A DNA stretch of 64,000 nt from Jiangella alba (lineage in GTDB: Bacteria > Actinomycetota > Actinomycetes > Jiangellales > Jiangellaceae): assembly GCF_900106035.1 (NCBI RefSeq), contig NZ_FNUC01000004.1:3571722-3635721 (forward strand). The letters run 5' to 3'. The notes under the pieces were generated by a model that searched no databases, was not told the DNA's origin, and saw only the letters and a list, made by a program, of their open reading frames with translations. Position numbers and translations under genes: made by a program. Below, piece by piece: positions 1-9,783 of the stretch (its first letter is position 1; every line of letters begins with the position of its first letter).

Positions 1-1436
1 CACATGCGGGCGGCGCCGCCGCCGAGGTCGAAGCAGGTCGTCCGCTCGGTTCCGGTGTCGAGGTCGTACGCGACCGAGCCGCCGCCCATCAGCGGGACCA
101 TGACCTCGCGGTGGGTCGCTGCGTCGCTGACGGTCTCGAACACCGGCGAGACGCCGAGGCCGACGGCCTCGCGGCTGATCGTGTCGATCCAGGCGGACGT
201 TTCGAGGTCGTAGACGTGCAGCCGGTTCGACGGGTAGTACCGGACGAACAGCAGGTTCTCCCGGACGTCGACGTCGTAGGCGAACTCCTGCCCGGCCTCG
301 GCGTCCGGGTTCGGGATGATCGTCACCTGATCCGTGGCCAGGTCGACGACGCCGACGGCGGCGCTCGAGCCGAGGCCGACGTAGGCCGTCTCGCCGACGA
401 CGTCCATGCTGCGCACGTACTTGTTGCCGGCCTGGACCGTGCCGTGGTCGTGCCAGCTGCCGTCGGCGGGGTCGTAGGAGAAGACCTTGCCGTCGGGGTA
501 CGAGCCCCACACGATCCGCCCCGACTCGGTGACGCCGGTGGCCCAGAGGTTCGTCTGGCCGAACGGCTTCTCCCCGATGAGCTCGAACGACAGGTCGTCG
601 GGATCGAACCGCCACACCGCGCCCAGGACGTCGCTGCCGACGTAGATCGACCGGTCCGGCGCCGTGGCGTACGACCACGCCTGCCAGATGTTGTCCATCT
701 CCCGGCTCGCCAGCAGCTCGCCCGTGCCGATGTCGACGACACTGGCGACGGACGGCTCGCCCTTGGCGATCACCAGCCCGATGGCCCGGCCGGACGCGTC
801 GGTGGTGTAGCCGATGCCGGCCGACACGAGGTTCGTGATCGGGGCGCCGAGGCTCTCCTGCGTGCCGCGGAACGGGGCCGGCTCGAACCGGACGTTGTCG
901 ACGTAGGCGTCGACGGTGGCGGTGCTGCCGCTGTTCAGCACCACCTGCGCCTGGGTGGCGCCGTCCGGCACGGTGGTCGTCCAGGACTGCGGCGACCACG
1001 CGTCGAGGTCGGGCGACCACCGCACGTTGTCGATGCCGACCCGTTCGCCCGCGCCGTCCAGGAAGTACATCGTGGAGTTCAGCGTGCCGGACGTGACGTA
1101 CAGGTCGAGGCGGACGCGGTACTCCTCGCCGGCGGTGACGGGCACGGCGGCCGAGACGAGCGCGCCGCCGTACTGGGTGTCCTCGTCGGCGAAGTGCAGG
1201 CTCTGGGCGCCGTCGGAGGCGCGCTCGTCCGTCACCTCGGCCCGCACGGTGGGCCGCAGCCACAGCGGCGACCACCCCTCGATCTCGCCGCCGGCACCCA
1301 CCGGCGCCTCGAAGCTCGGGTTGGCCAGCGGGTTGCCCGGCGGCTCCTCTTCCGCCGCGGCGGGCAGCGCGGCGAGCAGGCCACCGATGGCGACACCCGC
1401 CAGCAGGGCCGGCGCCACGCGGCTCGAGCGGGTCAT
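1..1436 (-). CDS. Secreted beta-propeller protein, paralogue 1 (3' end outside window)
   Basis: Partial gene: 478 codons are visible and the C-terminus lies beyond the left edge. It starts with an alanine-rich signal peptide, followed by a galactose-binding-like module opening NPLANPSFEAPVGAGG. Beta-propeller blades follow with recurring units such as SIYVGSDVLGAVWRFDPD and GSYPDGKVFSYDPADGSW. The sequence tracks the next gene upstream almost blade for blade, so it is a tandem duplicate. The ATG sits one base after that gene's stop codon and behind a GGAGGGAG ribosome-binding site, so the two are surely cotranscribed. The protein is exported. A carbohydrate-binding or carbohydrate-cleaving role is inferred from the domain mix and the LacI-controlled sugar genes nearby; no catalytic residues can be named. 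Confidence 0.85.
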   Translation of the reverse strand, partial: MTRSSRVAPALLAGVAIGGLLAALPAAAEEEPPGNPLANPSFEAPVGAGGEIEGWSPLWLRPTVRAEVTDERASDGAQSLHFADEDTQYGGALVSAAVPVTAGEEYRVRLDLYVTSGTLNSTMYFLDGAGERVGIDNVRWSPDLDAWSPQSWTTTVPDGATQAQVVLNSGSTATVDAYVDNVRFEPAPFRGTQESLGAPITNLVSAGIGYTTDASGRAIGLVIAKGEPSVASVVDIGTGELLASREMDNIWQAWSYATAPDRSIYVGSDVLGAVWRFDPDDLSFELIGEKPFGQTNLWATGVTESGRIVWGSYPDGKVFSYDPADGSWHDHGTVQAGNKYVRSMDVVGETAYVGLGSSAAVGVVDLATDQVTIIPNPDAEAGQEFAYDVDVRENLLFVRYYPSNRLHVYDLETSAWIDTISREAVGLGVSPVFETVSDAATHREVMVPLMGGGSVAYDLDTGTERTTCFDLGGGAARM

Positions 1437-1437
1437 G

Positions 1438-4341
1438 TCACTCCCTCCCCACCCGGCACTGCCCGTCGCGCGGCCCGGCCACGGTGTTCGAGCCGGTCTG
1501 GCCGACGAGGTAGGTGTTGTTGCCGGTGCAGGTGAGCGGTCCGGTGACCTCGTTCGCGGTGAAGCTGAACTCGTCGGCGGCGTTGCCGGTGAGGCGCACC
1601 GGCCCGGTGACGGTGTTGCCGGTGAACCGGAGCCGGGTGCTGGTGCCGCCGATGTCGACCGGGCCGTTCAGGGTGGAGCCGGTGACGTCGACGGTGCCGG
1701 CGGAGGTGACGCGGAGCGGACCGGCGATGGTGGCGTCGGTGACGTGCAGGCTGCCGCCGCCGGACACGCTGACCGGCCCGCCGACCGTCACCCCGTCGAC
1801 GCAGACGGTGGTGCCGTCGGCGGTCAGCGGGGCGGTGCGGTCCTCGTCGACGGTGACGTCGCACCGTGGCGCCGGTTCGGCCGGGGTCCAGCGCAGCAGC
1901 TCCGACGACCGGCCGTAGTAGTACCGACCGTCCTTGTCGATGGCGAGGTTGGCGGTGTTGGTGGCGATGATCTCCATGTCCAGCGTGTCCGGGTCCACCT
2001 CGAACACCCGCCCGCTGGTGGCCCCGACGAGCATGTCGTCGTGCCAGTAGAGTTCCCGGCCGCGGACGTAGGCGCGGCTGTCGTCGGTGTTGAAGTAGCG
2101 GCGCTGGGCGACGACCTCGCGGGTGTCGGGGTCGAACTTGAAGATCGCGTTCGCGGTCACGCCCCAGAGGTAGCCCTCGTCGTCGAAGACCAGGCCGGAC
2201 ACGTGGCCGTCGCCGGGCACCGGGACGGTCTCGAAGACGACCTCCTCGGTGGCGGGGTCGAAGACGAACAGCTTGCCCTCGGTCTCGGTCGGCTCCTGGC
2301 CGAGGCCGCCGGTGATGCCGGAGCCGCCGTAGAGCAGGCCGTCGCGATACTGCAGGGCGTAGATGGACTGGTTCTCGATGAGGTTGTCGTAGACCTCCAT
2401 CGTCATCGTGTCCGGGTCGAGGATCGCCAGCGCGCCGCCGAGCCGGGCCGGAACGGGGAAGGTGCCGATGGCGACCTTGTCGTCCATGCTGGTCATCGCG
2501 ATGGGCCGGTCCTGCTGGTGCCCGACCCGCAGCCTCGGCCGCGGGTTGACGCCGGCCTCCCAGGGCAGCGACGGGTCGTAGACGTCGATGCCGGCGCCGG
2601 TGTAGGTGCCGTAGATCAGCAGGCCGTCGTGCGAGTGGAAGTCCATGATCTGGCCGTTCAGCGGCAGGCTGGTGGCCGCGCCGGTGTCCGGGTCGATGTG
2701 CGCGAACGCGGCGCCGCCGGTGTAGATGTCGCCCGCCGGGCCGGTGCCGATGGTGCGCATGGTGGTCGCGGCGCCGAGCGCCTGGGTGGGCAGCTTCTTG
2801 CAGGTGTCGGTGGCCGGGTCGAAGGCGAAGAACTCGCCGTTGTTGCCGCGCGCCGTCACCAGCACCTGGTCGGACATGCCGTCGATCCGCATCGGCACGT
2901 CGCTCCAGTTCCGCACCGCCGATCCGCCGATGTCGAAGCAGGTGGGCCGGGTCGCCCCGGTGTCCAGGTCGTAGGCCAGCGACTCGCCGCCGACCAGCGG
3001 GAACATCACCTCGCGGTGGGTCTGGCCGTCGCGCACGGTCTCGAACTCCGGCGACACGTTCAGCCCGACGACGGGCTGCTCGATCTCGTCGACCCACTCG
3101 CCGGTGGTGAGGTCGTAGACGTGCAGGATGCTCGACGGCCGGTAGCGGACGAACATGAGGTCGCCGCGGATGTCGATGTCGTCGACGAACTCCTGGTTCG
3201 TCTCCGACGGCGGGTTCGGCAGGATGGTGACCTCGTCGGTGGTGAGGTCGACCTTGGCCAGGACGGCGGCGGTGGCGCCCAGCCCGACGTAGGCGGTCTC
3301 GCCGACGATGTCGATGACGCGGGCGTACTTGTTGCCGGGGTTGACGGTGCCGTGGTCGTGCCAGCTGCCGTCGGCGGGGTTGTAGGAGAACAGTTTGCCG
3401 TCGGGGTACGAGCCCCACACGATGCGGCCCGACTCCGTCATGCCGATGCCCCAGAGGTTCGTCTGGCCGTACGGCTTCTCGTTCAGCAGCTCGAAGGTCA
3501 TGGCGTCGGGGTCGAACCGGTAGATGGCTCCGACGAAGTCGCTGCCGATGTAGATGCTGCGGTCGGCGGCGGTCACGTAGGTCCAGGCCTGGCCGATCTT
3601 GGGCATCTCCTGGCTGTGCAGCAGTTCGCCGGTGTTGATGTCCACCACGCTCGCGACCGACGGCTCGCCCTTGGCGATCACCACCCCGATGGCCCGGCCG
3701 GACGCGTCGGTGGTGTAGCCGATGCCGGCCGACACGAGATCGGTCAGCGGCCGGCCCAGGCTTTCCTCGGTCCCGCGGAACGGGGCCGGCTCGAACCGGA
3801 CGTTGTCGACGTAGGCGTCGACGGTGGCGGTGCTGCCGCTGTTCATCACCACCTGGGCCTGCGTGGCGCCCTCGGGCACCGTCGTCACCCAGGTCTGCGG
3901 GGACCACGCCTCGAGCACGGAATCCCAGCGGTAGGTGTCGATGCCGACCCGCTCGCCCGCGTCGTCCAGGTAGTACACGGTGGAGTTCATCGTCCCGGAC
4001 GTGACGTAGAGGTCGAGCCGGATGCGGTACTCCTCGCCGGCGACAGCCGGCACCGCGGCGGACGCGACGGCGCCGCCGAGCCGCGTGTCCGAGTCGACGA
4101 AGTGCAGGCTCTGGGCGCCGTCGGAGGCGCGGTCGCCGGTCACCTCGGCCGTCCCCGCGGGAGGCAGCCACAGCACCGACCAGCCCTCGATCTCACCGCC
4201 GGCACCCACCGGCGCCTCGAAGCTGGGATTGACCAGCGGGTTGCTCTCGGCCTCCGCCGACGCCGCGGGAACGGCGACGGCCGGAACGCCCGCCATCAGC
4301 CCGGCCGCCAGGACCGAGGCGCCTCGTCTTCTCCAGGTCAT
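1438..4341 (-). CDS. Secreted beta-propeller protein, paralogue 2
   Basis: A 967-residue exported protein. Residues 1-30 form a signal peptide, about 35-190 a galactose-binding-like module (NPLVNPSFEAPVGAGGEIEG), and about 195-820 a PQQ/YVTN-like propeller built from short units such as GSYPDGKLFSYNPADGSW. The last 140 residues are a repetitive domain of roughly 20-residue strands with recurring TGP and GPV motifs, as in TGNTVTGPVRLTGN. Cysteines flank this domain (CDVTV near its start, GPLTC and GQC near its end), a tail seen on secreted actinobacterial proteins. The ATG follows an AGGAGTGACCC ribosome-binding site and lies 26 bases from the upstream paralogue. Binding or cleavage of a polysaccharide is an inference. 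A 912-residue ORF in another frame here is a codon-bias shadow. Confidence 0.88.
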   Translation of the reverse strand: MTWRRRGASVLAAGLMAGVPAVAVPAASAEAESNPLVNPSFEAPVGAGGEIEGWSVLWLPPAGTAEVTGDRASDGAQSLHFVDSDTRLGGAVASAAVPAVAGEEYRIRLDLYVTSGTMNSTVYYLDDAGERVGIDTYRWDSVLEAWSPQTWVTTVPEGATQAQVVMNSGSTATVDAYVDNVRFEPAPFRGTEESLGRPLTDLVSAGIGYTTDASGRAIGVVIAKGEPSVASVVDINTGELLHSQEMPKIGQAWTYVTAADRSIYIGSDFVGAIYRFDPDAMTFELLNEKPYGQTNLWGIGMTESGRIVWGSYPDGKLFSYNPADGSWHDHGTVNPGNKYARVIDIVGETAYVGLGATAAVLAKVDLTTDEVTILPNPPSETNQEFVDDIDIRGDLMFVRYRPSSILHVYDLTTGEWVDEIEQPVVGLNVSPEFETVRDGQTHREVMFPLVGGESLAYDLDTGATRPTCFDIGGSAVRNWSDVPMRIDGMSDQVLVTARGNNGEFFAFDPATDTCKKLPTQALGAATTMRTIGTGPAGDIYTGGAAFAHIDPDTGAATSLPLNGQIMDFHSHDGLLIYGTYTGAGIDVYDPSLPWEAGVNPRPRLRVGHQQDRPIAMTSMDDKVAIGTFPVPARLGGALAILDPDTMTMEVYDNLIENQSIYALQYRDGLLYGGSGITGGLGQEPTETEGKLFVFDPATEEVVFETVPVPGDGHVSGLVFDDEGYLWGVTANAIFKFDPDTREVVAQRRYFNTDDSRAYVRGRELYWHDDMLVGATSGRVFEVDPDTLDMEIIATNTANLAIDKDGRYYYGRSSELLRWTPAEPAPRCDVTVDEDRTAPLTADGTTVCVDGVTVGGPVSVSGGGSLHVTDATIAGPLRVTSAGTVDVTGSTLNGPVDIGGTSTRLRFTGNTVTGPVRLTGNAADEFSFTANEVTGPLTCTGNNTYLVGQTGSNTVAGPRDGQCRVGRE

Positions 4342-4367
4342 GGGTCACTCCTTCGATGGGTGTGTCG

Positions 4368-6794
4368 TCAGAGGCCGGCGCACTGGCCGGTACGGGGTCC
4401 GGCGACGGTGTTGGCGTCGCCGTCGTTCACCGGTGCGGGGTCGTTGCCGGAGCAGGCGAGCGGCCCGACGACGGTGTTGCCGCCGACGACGGGTGGCGCC
4501 GTGGTGGTGTTGCCGGTGAGGCTGACCGGTCCGGTGATGCGGTTGCCGGTGAGGGTGAGCGTCCCGGTGGTGCCGGTGAGATGGATCGGCCCGGTGATCC
4601 GGGAGTCGGTGACGACGACCGCGTCGGCGCCGGTGGCCGTGACGGGCCCGCTGACGGTGGCGCCGGTGATGCAGAGCGTGCCCTCGGTGACGGCGACCGG
4701 CCCGGCGTGGGCGCCGGTGATCTCCTGGTCGCAGGCGATCGGTTCGGGGACGTCGTACTTGAACAGGTGGACGCCGGTCGAGAACAGGACGTCGCCGTTG
4801 GCGTCGACGTTGGCGTAGTTGCCGGCGCCGTTGACCAGGCGGGTGTACTGCATCGTCTCGGCGTCGATGCGGAACAGCGAGCCGCGATTGGTGCCGTAGA
4901 CGTTGCCGTCGGCGCCGGTCACCAGGTAGGCCCAGGCCCACACGGTGCCGCTGCCGTAGCGGTGGCCCAGCAGCTTCTCGGAGTAGACGATCCGTTCCTG
5001 CGCGGGGTCGTACTTGAAGACGGTGTCCTCGGAGACGCCCCAGATCAGCCCGTCCGGGCCGACGGTGAGGCCGGTGACGCCCTCGTCGCCGGCCACCGGG
5101 ACGAAGTCGTGCACCTTCTGGCCGGTGTCGGGGTCGAACACGACGAAGTGCGCCTCGGTCTGGGTCGACGGCGGAGCGCCCAGCCCGCCGTCGAGCGTGG
5201 TGCCGACGTAGAGCAGCCCGTCGTGGTACAGCACCGAGATCACCGACTGCTCCGCCACGATCTGCGTGGTGAAGACGGTCTTCTCCCGGGTCGCGAAGTC
5301 GTACATCGTGACGGCGCCCTGATGGGTGCCGTAGTAGGGGACGGTGCCCATGAAGACGCGGTCGTTCTGCTCGTCGTAGTCCATGGCGAACGGCCGGTCC
5401 TGGTCCTCGGCCTTGAGGTCGAACAGCTGGCGCGGCGCCGCACCCGAGGCCGGGTCGTACTCCATCAGCTTCCCGTTGCCGTACGCGCCGAGCAGCATCT
5501 TCCCGTCGCGCACGGCCGCCGACTCGTACTGCCCGGACTGCAGCGTCGTGCCGATCTCACCGGTGACCGAGTCGAACGGCGTGAGCCCGATCATGTAGCC
5601 GGAGGCGTACATCGAGTCCGGCCCGGTGAGGATCTTCTGCACGGTCACCGGGTTGGCGAAGTCGACGGTGTGCAGCTCCGAGCGGCCGGTCGCCGGGTTC
5701 ATCAGGACGCTGCCGCCCTGGGTGGCGGCGAGCATGCTGTAGCCGGGCCACTCGGGGTCGTCGAGCTGGATCCAGCGGCTGTCGTTGAGGTAGGCGTTCG
5801 TCGCGATGCCCAGGTTGCGCGTGGTCGCGGTGGCGGAGTCGTACTCCCAGAAGGTGGTGCCGAACCCGAAGACGAACTTGCCGGGCGCGTCGGGCCGGGC
5901 GGAAACGTGGTAGCCGAACGCCTCCCTGGGCGTGCCGGTCCAGTACTCCACCGTGTCGTCGGGCCGCAGGACGAGCAGCTGGCTCGACACGGTGCGGGCG
6001 AAAAGCCGGTCGCCGGTGAAGGTGAAGGTGTTGATGAACGTCTCGTCCATCAGGCCGGGCGCGTTCTCCTCGGTGATGAGGGTGGTCTTCGTCCCGTCGG
6101 GCCCGATCTTGTAGACCTGCGCCCGGGTGCCGCCGACGCCGACGTAGAGGGTGTCGCGGCCGAAGTCGTAGGCCAGCGCCCGCACATAGGCCTGGGTCGG
6201 GTCAACGGCGCCCAGGTTCGTGAACGATCCGTCGGCGGGGTCGTACTCGAACAGGTAGCCCTTCGGGTACGTGCCGATGAACATCGTGCCGTCGGGGCCG
6301 GCGGTCATCGTGATGGGGTAGCCGTCGCCGGGCTTGTCGGCGTTGATGAAGCCGAGATCGGTCAGCTGCCGGGTGGCGGGGTCGTACTCCCACAGCTTGT
6401 AGTCGTGGTTGGTGCCGACGTAGACCTTGCCGTCGGTGGACTTGCGGATCTCGAAGTTCCCCTCGGCGCCGGGCAGCGGCAGCGCGCGGATGACCTCGCC
6501 GGTGTTGGCGTCCGCGACGACGAGCGTGCACGGGTTGTCGGTGTCGGCGTGGCCGCGGTAGGCGCCGTAGGTGACGGCCCGGCCGTCCTCCTCGCCGAGC
6601 ACCGAGTTGGTGGTGATCTTGCTGGTCACCGGCGTGCCCAGATAGCTGATCGCCGGGTCCTGGGCCAGCACGTCCTCCGGCGTCGGGCTGGACGGCAGTG
6701 GCGGCGGCGTCGCCGCGGCGGCCGGTGGGCCGGCAAGGGCCGCGCCGGTCAGCGCGAGTCCCACGGCGGTGACCAGGGAGAGCATTCGGTGCAT
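4368..6794 (-). CDS. Secreted beta-propeller protein, paralogue 3 (no galactose-binding module)
   Basis: An 808-residue exported protein. After a signal peptide (MHRMLSLVTAVGLALTGAAL) it enters the propeller almost directly at SPTPEDVLAQDPAISYLG, so it lacks the N-terminal galactose-binding-like module of its three neighbours. Blades about 40-680 carry units such as GTYPKGYLFEYDPADGSF and AHFVVFDPDTGQKVHDF. The C-terminal repeat domain (about 690-808) has strands such as TGNRITGPVSLTGNTT and closing Cys residues (GPLACSGND, GQC). Propeller and tail are closer to paralogue 4 than to paralogues 1 and 2. GAGG lies five bases before the ATG, and spacing to paralogue 4 is 37 bases, consistent with one transcript. 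Function unassigned beyond secreted carbohydrate-associated propeller. Confidence 0.88.
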   Translation of the reverse strand: MHRMLSLVTAVGLALTGAALAGPPAAAATPPPLPSSPTPEDVLAQDPAISYLGTPVTSKITTNSVLGEEDGRAVTYGAYRGHADTDNPCTLVVADANTGEVIRALPLPGAEGNFEIRKSTDGKVYVGTNHDYKLWEYDPATRQLTDLGFINADKPGDGYPITMTAGPDGTMFIGTYPKGYLFEYDPADGSFTNLGAVDPTQAYVRALAYDFGRDTLYVGVGGTRAQVYKIGPDGTKTTLITEENAPGLMDETFINTFTFTGDRLFARTVSSQLLVLRPDDTVEYWTGTPREAFGYHVSARPDAPGKFVFGFGTTFWEYDSATATTRNLGIATNAYLNDSRWIQLDDPEWPGYSMLAATQGGSVLMNPATGRSELHTVDFANPVTVQKILTGPDSMYASGYMIGLTPFDSVTGEIGTTLQSGQYESAAVRDGKMLLGAYGNGKLMEYDPASGAAPRQLFDLKAEDQDRPFAMDYDEQNDRVFMGTVPYYGTHQGAVTMYDFATREKTVFTTQIVAEQSVISVLYHDGLLYVGTTLDGGLGAPPSTQTEAHFVVFDPDTGQKVHDFVPVAGDEGVTGLTVGPDGLIWGVSEDTVFKYDPAQERIVYSEKLLGHRYGSGTVWAWAYLVTGADGNVYGTNRGSLFRIDAETMQYTRLVNGAGNYANVDANGDVLFSTGVHLFKYDVPEPIACDQEITGAHAGPVAVTEGTLCITGATVSGPVTATGADAVVVTDSRITGPIHLTGTTGTLTLTGNRITGPVSLTGNTTTAPPVVGGNTVVGPLACSGNDPAPVNDGDANTVAGPRTGQCAGL

Positions 6795-6831
6795 CGCTAC
6801 CTCGCTTGTCGTCGGGTCGAGCGGTGCGGGG

Positions 6832-9783
6832 TCAAAGGCCGGCGCACTGGCCGGAGCGGGGTCCGGTGACGGTGTTGGCGTCGCCGCCGCTCGCGGGTTC
6901 GGGGTCGTTGCCGGAGCAGGCGAGCGGGCCGGTGATGGTGTTGCCGCCGACGGTGGGTGGCGTCTCGGTGGTGTTGCCGGTGAGTGAGACGGGTCCGGTG
7001 ATGCGGTTGCCGGTGAGGGTGAGCGTGCCGGTGGTGCCGGTGACGTGGATCGGCCCGGTGATCGTGGAGCCGGTGATGGTGACGCTGCCGGCGCCGGTGG
7101 CGGTGATCGGGCCGCTGACGGTGGCGCCGGTGACGCAGAGGGTGCCGTCCGTGACGGCGACCGGTCCGGTGTGGGCGCCGGTGATCTCCTGGTCGCACCG
7201 GGGCGCGTCGGGGACGTCGTACTTGTACACGTCGACGCCGTAGGAGAAGAGGAGGTCGCCGTCGGCGTCGACGTTGGCGTAGTTGCCGACGCCGTTGACC
7301 AGCAGCGTGTACTCCATCGTCGCCGGGTCGATCTTGAAGACCGAGAACCGGTTGGTGCCGTAGACGTTGCCGTCGGCGCCGGTGTGCAGGTAGGCGTACG
7401 CCCACACGGTGCTGGTGCCGTACCGGTTGCGCAGCAGCTTCTCGGAGTAGACGATCTGCTCGGTCGCGGGGTCGTACTTGAAGACGGTGTCCTCCGACAC
7501 GCCCCAGATCAGGCCGTCCGGGCCGACGGTCAGGCCCGTGACGCCCTCGTCGCCGGCCACCGGGACGAAGTCGTGCACCTTCTGGCCGGTGTCGGGGTCG
7601 AAGACGACGAAGTGGCCGTCGGTCTGGCCGGACGGCGGCGCCCCGAGGCTGCCGTCGACGGTCGTGCCGGCGTAGACGAGCCCGTCGTGGTAGAGGACGG
7701 AGATGACCGACTGGTCGGTGACCACCTCGGTCGTGTAGACGGTCTTCGTCTTGGTGGCGAAGTCGTACTGGGTGAGCGCGCCCTGGTTGGACCCGTAGTA
7801 GGCGACGGTGCCGACGAACAGCCGGTCGTTCTGCTCGTCGTAGTCCATGCCGAACGGGCGGTCCTGCTTCTCGGCCTTGAGGTCGAACAGCAGCCGTGGC
7901 GCGGCGTCGGCGGCCGGGTCGTACTCGGACACCCGGCCGTTGCCGTACGAGCCGAGGAGCATGGTGTCGCCCCGGACCGCCGACGACTCGTACTGGCCCG
8001 ACTGCAGCGTCGGGCCGGCCTCGCCGGTCACCGAGTCGAACGGCGCGAGCCCGACCATGTAGCCCGAGGCGTACATCGAGCCCGGCCCGGCGAACAGCTT
8101 CTGGATGGTGACGGGGTTGGCGAAGTCGACGGTGCGCGGCTCGGACCGGCCGGTCGCCGGGTTCGTCAGCACCGAGCCGTCCTGGGTGGCGGCGAGCAGG
8201 CTGTAGCCGGGCCACTCGGGATCGTCCAGCTGCACCCAGCGGCTGTCGTTGAGGTACCCGTTCGTCGCGATGCCCAGGTTGCGGGTGGTCGCGGTGGCCG
8301 AGTCGTACTCCCAGAACGACGTGCCGAACGTGAAGACGTACTTTCCGGGGGCGTCCGGGCGGGCCGTGACGTGGTACCCGTGCGCCTCGTTGCCCTGGCC
8401 CTTCCAGTACTCCACCGTGTCGTCGGCCCGGATGACCAGCAGCTGGTTGGCGACCCGGGCGAAGAGGCGGTCGTCGACGAAGGTGAACGTGCTGACGAAC
8501 GACTCGTCCATGGCGCCGGGCGTGGCCTCGTCGCTGAGCAGTTCCGTCGTGGTGCCGTCGGGGGCCACCTTGAAGATCTGCGCGCGGGTGCCGCCGGTGC
8601 CGACGTAGAGGGTCTCGCGCTCGAAGTCGTAGGCCAGGCCCTTGATGTAGGCCTGGGTCGGGTCGACCGCGCCGAGGTTGGTGATGGAGTCGTCGGCCGG
8701 GTCGTACCGGTACAGGTAGCCCTTGGGGTACGTGCCGACGTACATGGTGCCGTCCGGCCCGGCGGTCATGGTGAAGGCGTGGCCGTCCTTGGGGGACTGC
8801 GGGTTGAGCGGCCCGAGGTCGCGCAGCTCCCGGGTGACGGGGGAGTACGACCACAGGTGGAAGTCGGGGGTGGTGGCGAAGTAGACGGTGCCGTCGGTCG
8901 AGACACGCGTCTCGAACGTCCCCTCGGCGCCGGCGGCCGGGAGGGCGCGGATCACCTCGCCGGTGTCGGCGTTCGCCACCACGAACGTGGCCGGGTGCTC
9001 GGTGTCCGGGTGGCCCCGGTACACGCCGTACGTGACGGCGGTGCCGTCCTCCTCGCCGAGCACCGCGTTGGTGGTGATCTTGCTGGTGACCGGCGTCCCC
9101 AGGTGCGAGATCCGCGGGTTCTGCGCGATGACGTCAGCCGGCGTGGGGTCGGTCAGCCGCGGCGGCTCGACGGCGCCGGCCTTGACCGTGACGGTGTCGA
9201 AGTAGCCGGCGCCGCGCGGGGACGTGGCCGAGTAGAGCAGGACGGTGCCGGTGACCGCGCCCTCGGGGGCGGTGGCGGTGATCGACGTCGTCGTCCACGC
9301 GCCGCCGGTCTCGCCCTGCGGGGTGGCGACGTTCGTGAGGCGGTTGCCGTCGGCGTCGTAGAAGCGCAGGTAGACGGCGAGCTGGTCGCGGTCGACGCGG
9401 GTCATCGCCGCGGCCGTGTAGGAGCGCCGCACCTCGACGTCGAAGGGGTCGCTCTCGATGGCGACGCCGTAGACGCCGGAGTCGTCGGTGATCGACAGGC
9501 TGTGGGCGCCGTCGTGCGCCGCGGCATCGGTGACCGCGTACGAGGTGTCCAGCCGGGCCGGACCCACCAGCTGCCACCCCGGGACGACACCGTCGGCGAC
9601 GGGCTCCTCGAACGACGGGTTGACCAGGACCGGATCCGCTGCTGCCGGGGCGACCGGCGCCGCCGGTGCCGGAACCGCCCCCGCGGCCAGCAGGGCGGTG
9701 GCGCCGAGAAGCGCGGCGGCGCGGGCCGCGAGGCGACCGCGCCGCTCCGGGTCGTGGTGTCCGTTCGCGTGCCGGGAAGTCAT
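6832..9783 (-). CDS. Secreted beta-propeller protein, paralogue 4 (first gene of the operon)
   Basis: A 983-residue exported protein. A longer reading frame reaches 9879, but the ATG at 9783 is preferred because GGAAAGGGAG lies just before it and the extra residues would be translated from the operator region. Order: long positively charged signal region (1-45), galactose-binding-like module starting at VLVNPSFEEPVADG, propeller with units GTYPKGYLYRYDPADDS and GHFVVFDPDTGQKVHDF, then a TGP-repeat tail with four Cys. The propeller shares long identical stretches with paralogue 3, suggesting recent duplication or gene conversion. It is the promoter-proximal gene of the four, read from the LacI-type controlled promoter at 9897-9925. 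Confidence 0.9.
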   Translation of the reverse strand: MTSRHANGHHDPERRGRLAARAAALLGATALLAAGAVPAPAAPVAPAAADPVLVNPSFEEPVADGVVPGWQLVGPARLDTSYAVTDAAAHDGAHSLSITDDSGVYGVAIESDPFDVEVRRSYTAAAMTRVDRDQLAVYLRFYDADGNRLTNVATPQGETGGAWTTTSITATAPEGAVTGTVLLYSATSPRGAGYFDTVTVKAGAVEPPRLTDPTPADVIAQNPRISHLGTPVTSKITTNAVLGEEDGTAVTYGVYRGHPDTEHPATFVVANADTGEVIRALPAAGAEGTFETRVSTDGTVYFATTPDFHLWSYSPVTRELRDLGPLNPQSPKDGHAFTMTAGPDGTMYVGTYPKGYLYRYDPADDSITNLGAVDPTQAYIKGLAYDFERETLYVGTGGTRAQIFKVAPDGTTTELLSDEATPGAMDESFVSTFTFVDDRLFARVANQLLVIRADDTVEYWKGQGNEAHGYHVTARPDAPGKYVFTFGTSFWEYDSATATTRNLGIATNGYLNDSRWVQLDDPEWPGYSLLAATQDGSVLTNPATGRSEPRTVDFANPVTIQKLFAGPGSMYASGYMVGLAPFDSVTGEAGPTLQSGQYESSAVRGDTMLLGSYGNGRVSEYDPAADAAPRLLFDLKAEKQDRPFGMDYDEQNDRLFVGTVAYYGSNQGALTQYDFATKTKTVYTTEVVTDQSVISVLYHDGLVYAGTTVDGSLGAPPSGQTDGHFVVFDPDTGQKVHDFVPVAGDEGVTGLTVGPDGLIWGVSEDTVFKYDPATEQIVYSEKLLRNRYGTSTVWAYAYLHTGADGNVYGTNRFSVFKIDPATMEYTLLVNGVGNYANVDADGDLLFSYGVDVYKYDVPDAPRCDQEITGAHTGPVAVTDGTLCVTGATVSGPITATGAGSVTITGSTITGPIHVTGTTGTLTLTGNRITGPVSLTGNTTETPPTVGGNTITGPLACSGNDPEPASGGDANTVTGPRSGQCAGL

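Noticed and set aside
916-4818. 1300-codon plus-strand open frame opposite the propeller genes, and similar long frames at 7045-9792 and 4356-6869
   Set aside because: They are antisense to genes with signal peptides, ordered domains and ribosome-binding sites. Their translations are low-complexity (V, G, A, R, D rich) with no domain, as expected from the opposite strand of high-GC codons.
1438-7200. Repeated short GC-rich DNA units in the propeller tails as a CRISPR array or minisatellite
   Set aside because: Repeats are imperfect, in frame, and encode the TGP protein repeat, so they are coding repeats.
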